The notes under the pieces are model-generated. The model saw only the letters and a program-made list of their open reading frames with translations, did not search any database and had not been told where the DNA came from. A stretch of 64,000 nt of DNA from Pictodentalium vernedei (lineage: Eukaryota > Mollusca > Scaphopoda > Dentaliida > Dentaliidae), in assembly GCA_031216915.1 (NCBI GenBank), contig CM062296.1:668874753-668938752 (forward strand), given 5' to 3'. Numbering within the stretch: the first letter of the stretch is position 1; every line of letters starts with the position of its first letter. The translations under genes and the position numbers were made by a program. Below are positions 30,304 through 42,687 of this stretch, one piece after another.

Positions 30304-30860
30304 ATTTATCTCACAATATTCACCACAAAATGTGTTATAAAACTATTTTAAGAGGAACTTTTTCATTTGCCTTATCAACGGAAAGACGCAAATTGAAAAA
30401 TAGAATAGCGTTCATGGAACTCCATATTGAGGTCAGTGATGACGTTACGCTTCAGAGAAAATTACGTCACTGGAATTCACTTTACCTAATACTTGTGAAG
30501 AGGAGCAACTATGTGTTTCTTCAACGTTAATTTGGTTGTAACTTTTGCAACAATTACTAGTGAATTAAATATCCCTCTTGGTGTAAAGGTTTATTATATT
30601 TTAAAATATGCTGTTCATCGTTTATTGAGGTGGAGATTTCGACATTTCATAGCGAAAGCTAATCCTTTAACTTCAAGAGAGAAGCCTCGACTCGAGCGTT
30701 CAGGAAAATCCCAATAATATTAATAGGCTACAAACCAGCCCAAGATGCCGAAAAGTGTGCATAATTTAACTGTTCGTTGAGTTAACTTCCCCAGTAAAGT
30801 AAAATAAATACATTACCGGGCGTTTAGTTGACAGATACACTGTCATATACGGCTCAGAGA

Positions 30861-30914
30861 AAACAATATTAGGTTCGCCTTCGCCTCACCTAATATTATT
30901 TTCTCTGAAGGGAA
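30861..30914. repeat. Hairpin
   Basis: cagagaaaacaatattaggt and acctaatattattttctctg are complementary apart from one bulge, with loop tcgccttcgcctc. Confidence 0.8.
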
Positions 30915-31865
30915 AAACGCGAAGCGATCGAACAACGATATTAATGCCGTTGTTTTGGCAACAGCAGAATCATGCGCTTGTATCAGGGGCCCTTGATACG
31001 GATTCGGAACAAGGGCCCAGATACATTAAACTTTAGTTGCGTAACAGTGCAAAAACGCCCCGATTGTGAGATAAAGACATATATGCTGATGTTTGGATGT
31101 ACAATGGATGGATCTCTAGACTTTATCCACTGAGCTGAGACCACCTAATTGGTTGTTGGGGGCATAATAGTACAAGTATATCAGTGACAGACAATATCAG
31201 CAGTGTAAAGATAAATATATTGGCTAATTAATATCATTCAAAACTTCAGAACTGAATTTTCCAACAGAGAACAACAAAAGTGAAAAATGTTTTTATTCAT
31301 TGAGTAATCACAATTCATAATCATTTGGAAAATGAGGCTTACAATGAGATATTTTATCACCACTCTTACTGTTCAATCAACATTTAAATTGATAGCTGGT
31401 TGGTGATGATGATAATATATACCTGTTCTGACGTAGCACATAAACTTTGTACTTGACGAACCAGGTGTAAACTCTCATATTTATCTCTTGGTATCTCGCA
31501 ATTAGTAATCCTAGTGTGTGAGCAATCTTTGTAATGCTCAGGGCATTATCAGTATCAATGAGAAATATCAGTTATAGAATTCCTCTTACAATTAGCCATT
31601 TTTTTAACAACTGCCAACTTAACATTCCAGACTCACAGTTGCCAGTGAGAAAAACTTTGGAAATAACACTTTTCATACACAGCTTACACTTTTTCCTCAA
31701 GAAATTTCGATTAGCAAGCACAATGCTTTTTTCTAAAGAACAATTAACAGTACTTTTTGCCCTAAGTGATATCTGTAAAGAAGATAACCGCCTGTAAAAG
31801 CAGACAACATCTAAAAGCTGATCTAAAAACCTGATGGACATGTCTACACAATGATATGAAAAATA
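30915..31865. other. No gene seen
   Basis: No recognisable protein, RNA gene or repeat structure. The two antisense short ORFs at about 31.53-31.84 kb mirror each other and show no family motif. Confidence 0.45.
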
Positions 31866-31881
31866 CTACACAGGGTTCCTG

Positions 31882-31898
31882 CAGGCAAAGACTGATAT

Positions 31899-31969
<71 letters not shown>

Positions 31970-32280
31970 TTTGAGTTCAATGACACTTTTGACAGCCAGG
32001 GTCACCTCATGTCAGACAGTTTCACGGTTGGAGGAAGCTAGAGTACCCAGCAATGGCGAGCAACTGTCCGACTCCCCATCATACTAACTGCACACAAGCC
32101 GAGTTAGCATTGGTTGAAGACCTGTGCACCATTGATGTGCAGTAAGCCTTAGTACACGAGTCATGGTGCCCTCACGTCGACAATCAGGATAAAGTGTCTT
32201 GCCCAAGGACACAATGCTGTTACCCCTGGCAGGTATCGAACCATGAACCTCTCGGTTTGAAGTTCAGGCAAGGACTGATA
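31882..32280 (-). mobile_element. SINE, 5'-truncated, with 16-bp target duplication and long ATTT tail
   Basis: Body 31898-32264, minus strand. The poly(A)-like tail is an expanded (ATTT)n tract, 31896-31972. Flanks caggcaaagactgata (31882-31897) and caggcaaggactgata (32265-32280) differ at one base. The head stops in the tRNA-like region just inside box B (ggtatcgaacc), so box A is lost. Confidence 0.9.
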
Positions 32281-32544
32281 TAATTCAAGGCTATTCAAGG
32301 CCATTTCTTGATATATTTCAGTATTTTTCAAGGCCCTACAATAGCCAAATTTAAGGATTTTCAAGTCTTGGTCTTCACTGGTGCTAACTAGGAACTCCAG
32401 TCCATTACCCCTCCTCCCACTTCCCTACAAAGGGATAATAGCCGGGGGGTCCTTGTTAGGACTATGCCTTCACAAACTCTGGCATATAAAACTACACACC
32501 TGGAACTTAATTAAGCACCCGCTGTTTTTTCGTAGTGGTGTGTG

Positions 32545-32795
32545 ATAATCCTTTACCTAACATAATGGCCAAAACCAGCCAGCGCTATTCATAAAAATCG
32601 CCAATTAATTTTCATTATTTTTTTCAAATTTTGTCTCAAAAACATAGGTTATGATCCCTCTTTGGAACGAGCTCGTCAGCTCGTTCCAATGAGGGGTCAT
32701 AACCTATGTATTTGATACAAAAAATGAAAAAAATTAGTTATTCCAGAATTTTTTTGGCAAGTGTCGTCTGCTTTTCATGTTAGGTAATGGGTTAA
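32545..32795. mobile_element. piggyBac-like MITE
   Basis: Left end cctttacctaaca, right end taggtaatggg followed by TTAA (32792-32795); the left target copy is mutated to ataa. The core palindrome tggaacgagctcgtcagctcgttcca has its tip shortened by a few bases. Confidence 0.78.
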
Positions 32796-33066
32796 TAGAA
32801 ACTGTCATTACTGTCATGCTATCTTTTAGATGGCCAAAACTGATTGTTTGTGGAAAGAATGGTCTATTGACAAATGAAAGACAACACAACGATGAAAATA
32901 TGCAGTATTTTAATGGTGCTAATTACACATATCTGTCACTAATGTTTTTGATGGAAAAATGTTCTTTCGAGAAGTATGGTGCTGGAATGGTCCATGATGA
33001 AACAATGCCAGTAATTACTGACAAAAAATGTAACTTGTGATCTCCTGAACACAACAGCAGTGTCTG

Positions 33067-34170
33067 ATGTCAATAGTGAGTGTATCTACCATGTGCCCGG
33101 ATGACAGCCTGAACATTCCTCCTAATGCTACCAGTGAGCCTTCTGATACAGTCCAGAGGCAACTGTTGCCACTCCTCATGCAATGCAGCTTCCAAATCAG
33201 CCAAATTCTGTACAGGTGGATCCCTTGCTGGCACACGGTGTCCAAGAAAGTCCCAGATGTGCTCTAAGGGATTCAAATCGGGTCTCATTGCAGGCCAAGG
33301 TTGTGTTGTAACAGTGCTGTTCTGAATGAATGCTCTCACAGCATGGGAATGATGTGGCCTTGTATTGTCGTCCATGAATACAGGGCGAGTAGCCAACGGG
33401 TGGTTGTCAAAATGAGGCACAACAACCGGATTGAGAATGTCCCGGATGTACTGATGACCACTGAGATTCCCATGTACAGTCACCATATCAAGTTGACAAT
33501 CATGAGAGAGGCATCCCCAGATCATTACTGATCTCCACCATAAGGATCAGTAGGTCTGATGTTCCTGGGCATGTAATCAGTATTTCTATGCCTCCACACT
33601 CTCATGTGACCATCTGTGACATGAAACAGGAACTTACTCTTGTCTGACCAATGGACTCTCTCCATGCCCTGAGATTCCAATGTTGTCGTGCCATACACAC
33701 CACATCATCTCTGATGCTGTTTGGACAGAGCTGTATGATTGATGACCCTTCTGGACCTCTTACCCAGTCCTTTGAGACTGGGTTTTGGACAGTTCTGTTG
33801 CACAAATGCCTGTTCGGGAGCCAAAGGCATTTCAAAGCCCCAATTTAAGCAAAGGGTTCATGCCTGACGAGGCGCTCTAGACTCCGATCTTCCCGAGAAG
33901 AGGTCTTTAGGAGTTGTCCAGGGCTTGGTCGGTCCTTAACATCGTTGGTTTGTTGATGTTTTCGGACAAGTCTGCTGCTAATAGAATGACAACAGCGAAG
34001 TTACCTTCCAATAGCTTTGAATGACATGTCTGTTGCCAGCAATTTGCCATCTTAGTGCCTTTGAGTTTCCTCCTTGCCATGTCAACATTTATTGATTGAA
34101 GAAGAGACAAATTTTCTTGTTTTATACCCAGATGTTGCATGTGGAAAATAGTGTTTTTTGTGACATTCAT
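33067..34170 (-). pseudogene. Tc1-like transposase, decayed
   Basis: The minus-strand frame 33525-33070 gives the C-terminal catalytic half: VFMDDNTRPHHSHAVRAF with the second Asp, then WPAMRPDLNPLEHIWDFLGH with the Glu, and the characteristic end LTGSIRRNVQAVIRAHGRYT. Upstream, in other frames, are RQHWNLRAWRESI (33.6-33.7 kb) and a WSDKSKFLFH-like string where the first catalytic Asp lies. The N-terminal HTH part (to about 34.17 kb) is hardly readable. Stops and frame changes make it non-functional. DNA-binding and cut-and-paste transposition would have been its role. Confidence 0.85.
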
Positions 34171-34298
34171 GGAAAGTATGCTTCACGTGGATGAGGAGAA
34201 TGTGTTTGGGGTATTCTGTCAACCAGAAACATCATGTTTCACTAGATAAAATGTACTGCAAGACATAGCAATCATTAAAACATAATAATCAGTATTAA

Positions 34299-34538
34299 TG
34301 AACCCTTTGAAACCTTGTGGCCGGTTTTTCCGCCCAGCAACATGATACGTCATAATGTCATTAAACAGGATGGCTGTTCAGTAAATGTGTGGGATAGATC
34401 AATCAATATTTTCAACATGCAGTCCCGAGGCTGCACGTTGAAAATATTGATTGGTCTACCCCAAATAATGAATATGGACTCTTCTAATTGCTGCCATTGA
34501 ACTGGCATGGACGATACCACTAGAGTTCAAAGGGTTAA
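34299..34538. mobile_element. TTAA-type MITE, second family
   Basis: Ends aaccctttgaaacctt (34301) and gttcaaagggtt with TTAA at 34535-34538; the left target copy is mutated. Central palindrome: caatcaatattttcaacatg / cacgttgaaaatattgattg (34400-34460). Related copy at 9894-10125. Confidence 0.78.
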
Positions 34539-35199
34539 GTTCCAGGTGTATATATAGTTATAATTACGTGCTTCATCAGAATGTTTATTTCGTAAACATT
34601 CAAGGCTTTTCAAGGCCTCCTGGCACATTTTCCAGGATTTCATAGGTCCAAATGGGTCAGGTGCTATTTCAATACTACACTCATGCATTATACTAAATTA
34701 TGATAGCACATGTTGTGGAAATAAAGATATACTATATTATACTATATATGAATGACCCTCAGTCAAATTCAAAGCCATACTTTGAATCCAAGACCCCTCT
34801 GTAACCCTGCTACACGTACGGTACTTGCAAAGAAATCTAGCAAGAGGCATGTGTCCTTGAGCAAGAAAGTACATCTCACCTGTAAAAACATCATAAGCCA
34901 TCTAGCCAGTATACAGGCCTTTTGACTGGTCAAAATTCATATTACTTAACAATGTCCCCAAAATATAGCCAAATCTTCCCAAATTATAAGAATCATATGG
35001 ATGAACAAGCAAATTCAGTGAATTCATATCTCCCACTGGGCAGCAGTTTCAAGGGGAATTAATGCATCCAGTGGAATATAGTTGAGTTGCAAGTGGAAGT
35101 TATTTAGAAGAGACAGAACAGACAGTGCTTCAGACAGTGGTTATCAGATTTATTTTCGTGGAGGTCACTGTCAAAGCAAGTAAAGTGATGTGGAGTATA

Positions 35200-36205
35200 A
35201 CTGTGAGAATCACTAAAAATTAAGACTGTATGATAAGACATATTACATTAAACTGATGTGAAAAGTAATCCATATATGAAATTTCATTGAAATCGGTTGA
35301 CTCTAAGGAAAGTTAGAGTCTGGAAACCATCAGCCAATCAAATTTAAGCAACCTAATTAAATATGCCCAGAAAATGCCCATGTTCGAACTTGGACCCACA
35401 ATTGATGAAAGTGATCTAATACCCAAATTTCATTGAAATCGACTGACTGTAAGGAAAGTTAGAAATTGGAAACGAAAAACGGAAGGTGTGCACTTACTGT
35501 GTATTAGTAGTGGCACTGAATAATTCAAAGTTTCCCTAATTTGCATAATTTTTGCACGAGAACAAAACCCGTATTATATGTGATGTATAGTATATTACTA
35601 AACATCCATACAAAAATTTATTCAAATCCAAACTTGCCTATAGAAGTTCTATACAAAAAACTGATTACACCCAATTTCGGAACAAAATGGCTGCTGGTGG
35701 CCATCTTGAATATTGGACCAAAACACATATTCTTGTCTCACAATGATAACAAAGATACCCAAGAAGTTTCGTGAAGATCGGTTCATAAATACGGCTTTTA
35801 GTCCGAGGTGTGTTGATGCACGGTGCAGACGGACAGGCAAACGGACAGATTTTCGGTACAAAATTTCCCACATTCAAACTTGACCTAGGTATTGATAAAA
35901 GTAATCCATATATGAAATTTCATCGAAATCGGTTGATTTTAAGGAAAGTTAGAGTCTGGAAACCGCCAGCCAATCAAATATCAGCAACCTAATTAAATAT
36001 GCGTGGAAAATGCCCATATTCGAACTTGGACCCACAATTGATGAAAATGGTCTACTACCCAAATTTTATCGAAATCCGGTCACTGTAATGAAAGTTAGAG
36101 TCTGGAAACGAAAAACACGGAAGGACGGAAGGACAGAAGGACGGAAGGACACCCCCGAATTTAATATCTCCTGTTTTTTTTAAAAAAGCGGGAGACAAAA
36201 AGTCA
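35200..36205. mobile_element. Helentron/pearl-like element, two ~240-bp blocks
   Basis: A block with gaaatttcatygaaatcggttga, aaggaaagttagagtctggaaac and gaacttggacccacaattgatga is present at 35275-35490 and again at 35900-36115. The second is followed by ggaaggacggaaggacagaag repeats and a hairpin (tctcctg-tttttttaaaaaa-gcgggaga). A stretch at 35.53-35.87 kb between the blocks carries its own ggacaggcaaacggacag tail, so two elements may be joined. Confidence 0.65.
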
Positions 36206-36632
36206 CGAATGATGAAAATTCATGATATGGAAGACATCTGGAAGACATAATTTATTGTTAACAAATAGAAATGGAAACCCTGATGACATTCCCCAAGAAA
36301 ATGATGCCCCGTCATGAAAGATAATAAATGTCTCATGGGATTGGGTAATATTGGATCAATGTAACATCATATTAAAGTGATGTTCACTCAATTTGATTCC
36401 CCATGGAACTCAAGCAAGTGGAGCAGTGCTTGTTTACTGTGGTGAAAAAGTTAGACTTTACGGCCAAGATAGGACCCGAAACTAATGGGTTAGGTGGACT
36501 TCCTTGCTCTACAGCGGGCAGCATAGGTATAAATGATTAGCTAAACCTGACAGGACTTCACTCCTATGTTGCGGTTATGAGAGAGCCAAAGATGCTGAAA
36601 GTGACCTTAAACACCAATGAATAAATAAATAA
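36206..36632. other. No gene; diverged SINE tail at the right
   Basis: 36585-36632 (ctgaaagtgaccttaaacac, then aataaataaataat) matches the 3' tail of the SINE family on the plus strand. The rest has nothing recognisable. Confidence 0.5.
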
Positions 36633-39600
36633 TACAGTGGCACCCACTTGAATGAATATTGTTCAATTGAATAATCATGTTAACTGAATATAATTTCCAA
36701 ACACAAAACCATTTACCTTTCAGTCAAATTTGACCTGTTAATTGCATATAGGCTAAATAAATATTATAGTGGAGCCCACTTAGTTGTATATCTCTTAATT
36801 AAAAAACCCTGTCAACCGAATATAATTTCCAAATACAAAGCCATTTACCATAACTTTAGTTCAAATTTGACCTGTTATTTTCATACAGGGTGTAGAATCA
36901 ACTCCTGCTAATTGAATAAAAAATCTTTTAATATATCAAACTAGATGGTGTCACTTGTGTGCAAAGCACACTATAGTGTATCCCCGCATTTGCATCCTTG
37001 ACTTTGTATGAATGCTTGATACAAAGATGAAATGTATTATATGACACACTAAAATCATATTGAGTGGCACAGGTGACACAGCTTCGTGAGCACCTACAGA
37101 CTCCACTGCAACATTTGAGCATGGTTTTAGCGTTACGAATTACATACATGTACACTGGGAGCCTTTCGCCAGAAACGGTCTAAGAAAACAAGAAAGTGGC
37201 AACGGTGGCACAGCCACGTGGCACCCCAAAAATCTGAAACCTTCGTGCACATCTACAGACCCTACTGCAACATTTGAGCATAGTTTTAGCATTTCAAATT
37301 ACATTCTCTGGGAGCTTTTCGCCGGAAATGATCTAAGAAAACATGAAAGAAAAACGGTGGCACCGCCACGTGGCATCTGAAAAATCTGAAACCTTTGTAC
37401 GCATCTGCAGACCTTACTGTAACATTTGAGCATGCGCTTAGCATTTCCAATTACATACCCTAGGAGCCTTTCGCCGGAAACGGTCTAAGAAAACACAAAA
37501 GTGGCAACGGTGACACAGCCACGTAGCACCCAAACAACCCAAAACCTTCCTGTGCATTTACAGACTCTACTGCAACATCTCAGCATGGTTTTAGCGTTTC
37601 GAATTACATACTCTAGGAGCCTTTCGCCGGAAACGGTCTAAGAAAACATGAAAGTGGCAATGGTGGCACAGCCACGTGGCACCTGAAAAATCCGAAATCT
37701 TTGTGCACATCTACAGACCCTACTGCAACATTTGAGCATGGTTTTACCATTTCGAATTACATACCCTAGGAGCCTTTCGCCGGAAACGGTCTAAGAAAAC
37801 GTGAAAGTGGCAACAGCACAGCCACTAGGCAGCTGAAAAATCTGAAACCTTCGTGCGCATCTACAGACCCCACTGAAACATTTGAGCATGGTTTTAGCAT
37901 TTCGAATTACATACCCTAGGAGCCTTTCACTGGAAAGGGTCTCAGAAAACACGAAAGTGGCAACGGTGGCACAGCTGAAAAATCTTAAACCTTCGTGCGC
38001 ATCTACAGACCCCACTGCAACATTTGAGCATGGTTTTAGCATTTCGAATTACATACACCAGGAGCCTTTCGCTGGAAACGGTCTAAGAAAACACGAAAGT
38101 GGCAACAGTGGTACAGCCACATGGCACCCAAAAAATCCGAACCTTCCTGCAATCCACAGACCCTACTGCAACATCTGAGCATGCTTTTAGCATTTTGAAT
38201 TACATACTCTAGGAGCCTTTCGTCAGAAACGGTCTAAGAAAACATGAAAGTGGCAACAGTGGCACAGCCATGTGACACCTGAAAAATCCGAAACCTTCGT
38301 GCACATCTACAGACCCTACTGCAACATTTGAGCATGGATTTAGCATTTCAAATTACATACCCTAGGAGCCTTTCCCTGGAAACGGTCTAAGAAAACATGA
38401 AAGTGGCAACGGTGGCACAGCCACGTGGCAGCTGAAAAATCCAAAACCTTCGTGCGCATCTACAGACCCCACTGCAACATTTGAGCATGGTTTTAGCGTT
38501 TCAAATTACATACCCTAGGAGCCTTTCAGCGGAAACGGTCTCAGAAAACACAAAAGTGGCAACGGTGCACAGCCATTTGGCACCTGAAAAATCCTAAACC
38601 TTCGTGTGCTTCTACAGACCCCACTGCAACATTTGAGCATGGTTTTATTGTTTCGAATTACATACCCTAGGAGCCTTTCGCTGGAAACGATCTAAGAAAA
38701 CATAAAAGTGGCAACGGTGGCACAGCCACGTGGCACATGAAAAATCTGAAACCTTCGTGCACATCTACAGACCCTACTGCAACATTTGAGCATGGTTTTA
38801 GTGTTTCGAATTACATACCCTAGGAGCCTTTCATCGGAAACGGTCTAAGAAAACACGAAAGTGGCAACGGTGGCACAGCCACGTGGCAGCTGAAAAATCC
38901 AAAACCTTCGTGCGCATCTACAGACCCCACTGCAACATTTGAGCATGGTTTTAGCGTTTTGAATTGCATACCCTAGGAGCCTTTCAGCGGAAACGGTCTC
39001 AGAAAACACAAAAGTGGCAACGGTGGCACAGCCACATGGCACCTGAAAAATCCGAAACATTCGTGCGCATCTACAGACCCTACTGCAACATTTGAGCATG
39101 ATTTTAGCATTTCGAATTACATACCCTAGGAGCCTTTCGCCACAAACGGTCTAAGAAAACACAAAAGTAGCAACGGTGGCACAGCCACGTGGCACCTGAA
39201 AAATCTGAAACCTTCGTGCACATCTACAGACCCTACTGCAACATTTGAGCATGGTTTTAGTGTTTCGAATTACATACCCTAGGAGCCTTTCACCGGAAAC
39301 GGTCTAAGAAAACACGAAAGTGGCAATGGTGGCACAGCCACGTGGCAGCTGAAAAATCCGAAACCTTCGTGCGCATCTACAGACCCCACTGCAACATTTG
39401 AGCATGGTTTTAGCATTTTGAATTACATACCCTAGGAGCCTTTGCTGGAAACGGTTCAAGAAAACACAAAAGTGGCTACAGTGGCACAGCCACATGGCAC
39501 CCGAAAAATCCGAAACCTTCCTGCGCATCTATAGCCCCTACTGCAACTTCTGAGCATGGATTTAGCGTTTCGAATTACATATCCTATGAGCCTTTTGCCG

Positions 39601-40293
39601 GAAACGGTCTAAGAAAACACAAAAGTGGCTACGGTGGCACAGCCACGTGGCACCCGAAAAATCCGAAACCTTCGTGCGCATCTATAGATCCTACTGCAAC
39701 ATCTGAGCATGGATTTAGCATTTCGAATTACATATCCTACGAGCCTTTTGCCGGAAACGGTCTAAGAAAACACAAAAGTGGCTACGATGGCACAGCCACG
39801 TGGCACCCGAAAAATCCGAAACCTTCCTACATATCTACAGATCATTTAGCAACACCCTAGTGTAATTTTAGAACTCCGAATTACATAGGTTGGGACTATT
39901 CAGCAAAAAAGTGAAAAAATAACGCATTTTTTAAGTGGCTCCACAGAAGCCACCTGGTGGCACAAAAATTTAAAAGTTGTATTTTTGGGTTGCACAGACC
40001 CTATCGAACAACTGTAGAAAGTTACAGCGTTTCGAATTACAAAACCGGACAATATCCCCGCAATTTTTAAAATGCGGGGATAAAAATGACCCTGACAATC
40101 ACCAAATTCCCCTTGTTCATAGACCTATTTGGCCTCAGTCCATCCAATACAGGCATTTAGTTTATTATATCTTGTATGACAGAGCTCGATGAGCTCGGTC
40201 AAACAAGATATAATAGATTAAATGCTTATTTTATCTCCGGATTACAGGAAACTGACCAAATCCCTGTTCATTCAATTAACAGAGTTCACTGTA
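36633..40293. mobile_element. Tigger/pogo-like MITE, split by an 18-copy satellite
   Basis: Left arm starts tacagtggcacccacttg (36633) and right arm ends agagttcactgta (40293). The right arm carries the diagnostic core tgacagagctcgatgagctcggtca. The left arm is partly duplicated (a second 'agtggagcccactta' at 36767). The satellite element sits between 'attgaataaaaaatc' and 'aaaaatgaccctgac'. Confidence 0.8.
36930..40082. mobile_element. Helentron-like satellite element, about eighteen ~152-bp units
   Basis: Units recur every 142-157 bp, marked by cggtctaagaaaac or variants from 37177 to 39760 (18 counted) and by ttcgaattacataccctagg. A left-end word tatccccgcatttgc (36977) is the inverse of the closing hairpin ccccgca-atttttaaaa-tgcgggg (40056-40079). 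Every third unit shares private variants (tctcag for tctaag; gcagctgaaaaatcc), a ~460-bp higher-order repeat between about 38.0 and 39.45 kb. Short ORFs are repeat translations. Confidence 0.85.
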
Positions 40294-40739
40294 ACAGCAC
40301 ACATAAAGTTAACTCACACAAGCCAAACAAAACCCACTCTACTTAAAAATCAGGCATTAGAAATCTGGTTTGAAAAATTATTCAATCTACAAATGAAGTA
40401 ATTTTGCAGCAAACAATACAATTGGGAAAATCAACATTGTACCTGACAGCCTCATTCTTAACAATCCAGAAAGCCTCTGCTTGTTAATCAATCTTCCACA
40501 GATAAAAGATATAAAAAACTATTATTGTAGTCCCTTAGAAATGTAAGTGCGCAATCAGATGAATGATGTATAGTTCTTCTGTGAACCTGTACATTGTATG
40601 GCCCTTGATTAGATCGATCAATGCAAATTTGGAGACTAACGACATTTGATTTCAGAAAAATAATTCTTCATGTACATAACCAGTATATTGCTTAACTCTT
40701 TCAACCCAGTATAATTTTATTTCATACCACGATTACCTA

Positions 40740-41062
40740 TTCTACTATATATAAAAACCCTATGACATAAATTTTAGCTTTACACACCAACCGTGGAGAA
40801 CACGTCAGCAATAGGATTTCAACAGTTAAATTCACACCAACAATTGGAACTACATCCAAGCTGACCTTTGGTGACTACAAACTGAATGCAAACTTGTCTA
40901 AATTTATCGCTCGTCGACTTGCAAAGAGGGAAATGGAAGCGGCACTAATTTGTTACGTTTTTAAATAAGTTTACCTCATAAAATATCAAAAAGTAAGAAA
41001 CATGCATTGTCTCATGTTAATAAAGCATCCATAACTTGAAATAGTATGTTATTAAAATGACA
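40740..41062. repeat. Dispersed ~320-bp repeat, copy 2
   Basis: Same order of landmarks as 24546-24868 (ctactatatataaaaaccct, gctttacacaccaacc, catgttaataaagcatcc, gtatgttattaaaatgac). The coding frame seen in copy 1 is broken here. Confidence 0.7.
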
Positions 41063-41339
41063 AGAACACTCACCTTGAACAGAACAGAATATAAACAGAG
41101 TCCAAGAATGAGTCTACATTAAGCAATCCTTCTCCATAGGATACATTGTCAATTCTGAGCCCCTCAGGAGTGACAAAAATAATCCGAGCATCATGCCTTT
41201 TCTTCAGTTGTTTATAATGTAAAATGTAGAGCTCCCTTATGAATGAAGCCCCTTGACACAACCTATGTGGATTAATCTTAGTTACACACCTCTAGAGGGT
41301 ACTGAATACAAAATTTCTAATTCTTTAGCTACATGGCCA

Positions 41340-42130
41340 ATTCTGGCTCCCATAGGGAGCCCAAATATTAACCCACGCTATCGAATTGAACAAAGTTGAA
41401 TCTGAGATGTTGTGTACCAAATATGAAAGCATTCTGACTGTTGGATCTGAAGAAGAAGATTTTTGAAGAAATTCCCTCATATTGTACTAAGTTAAATTTC
41501 AGGTTCCCATATGGAGCCCAAATATTAACCCGGGCACTCGTATTGAACAGACTTGAATCTGACCCCCCTAGAGATGTAGTATACCAAATATGAAAGCATT
41601 CTGACTGGTGGATCTGAAGAAGAAGGAAGACTTTTAAAGAAATTTCCTCATATTGCATGAAGTTAACATTTGGGCTACCATACCTAGGGATCCGATTTGA
41701 ACAAACTTGAATCTGCTCACCTAGAGATGTTGAATACCAAATATGAAAGTACTCTGACTGGTGGATCTGAAGAAGATTTTAAAAAATTATCCCCCATATT
41801 GAACTAAGTTAAAATTTGGGCTTCCATAGGAAGCCCAAATATTAACCTAGGGACTTGGATTGGACAATCTTGAATCTGATCCTCATAACAATGATGTATA
41901 CCAAACATTAAAAGATTCTGACTGGTGGTTCTGAAGAAGAAGATTTTTAAAGAATATTCTCCATGTTACCCTAAATTAAAAATTTGGGCTCCTGTATGGA
42001 GTCCAAATATGAACCAATGGGCTTTATTTTAACAAACTTGTATCTGACCACCCTATGAAAGCTGTGTACGGAATATCAAAAGATTCTGACAATTGGTTCT
42101 GGAGAAAAGATTTTTTTTATTTTTGCAAAT
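41340..42130. repeat. Five ~162-bp tandem repeats
   Basis: Units marked by 'cttgaatctga' variants at 41391, 41554, 41705, 41870 and 42038, each with 'accaaatatgaaagcattctgac' and 'ggagcccaaatattaaccc'. The divergent stretch to about 42.62 kb (gaatttggttcaaatcggg, ccactggttcatgagaagaagat) looks like further decayed units. No terminal hairpin identified. Confidence 0.8.
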
Positions 42131-42687
42131 ATGCTGACTAAGCATTTTTTCAATGCCCTCTACAGAACACCCCAACATAACCGATGGCATATTTTTTTAC
42201 CATTCCATTCTACTGGTCCTAAGGATGCTTCATACCAAATAACAGCTCTCTGTTCTGTGTGATTTGGGAAATATGGGCGTTTGAAAAGATTTCTATTTTT
42301 AGCTCCTGGGGTTCCCATGGGGATGCAGGAATTTTTTTTTTTTGCACGAGTCAAGTACTTACGACCCAATAATACCACATACCGAATTTGGTTCAAATCG
42401 GGCCATCGGTTCAGAAAATATAAATTTTGTGCGGGGCCAAAAATTTACCCCTCCCATTACAAAGCTAAATATTGCTTCACAAACTTTGTTTGAACAACTT
42501 GATTCTACACCTCAAAAGGAAGCTCCATAACACATATCATGTCATTGTACCCACTGGTTCATGAGAAGAAGATTTTAAAAATATTTTGGAGCATTTTCCC
42601 TACTCCCTCCCTATGGGGCTGGGCATGCTGAGTTGAACAAAAATGCAATGCCCCTTCGGGACCATCACTCACACAAACTTTCACTTG

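Larger units (their letters stand above)
31870..34810. mobile_element. Host MITE split by nested insertions (copy 2)
   Basis: The left end acagggttcctgcaggcaaa and the right region (aagacccctctgtaaccctg, ending about 34810) match the element at 4.69-6.25 kb, as do cctcctcccacttccc (32408), catataaaacta (32480) and gcttcatcag (34571). The interruptions are a SINE (31898-32264) and, between 32505 and 34551, a block with its own inverted ends (acacctggaacttaa / ttaagttccaggtgt) that contains two TTAA MITEs and a Tc1 remnant. Confidence 0.6.

Noticed and set aside
30290-30720. Two consecutive 70-80 codon plus-strand ORFs as a small gene
   Set aside because: No recognisable motif, no splice signals tying them, and no repeat elsewhere to support conservation.
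31896-31972. Possible replication origin or A/T regulatory tract
   Set aside because: It is the expanded (ATTT)n tail of an adjacent SINE bounded by the target duplication.
37791-39528. Cys/Arg-rich ORFs such as those containing CSGVCRCARR
   Set aside because: Repeated peptides come from the 152-bp satellite units; no single ORF spans consistently and there is no start/stop logic.
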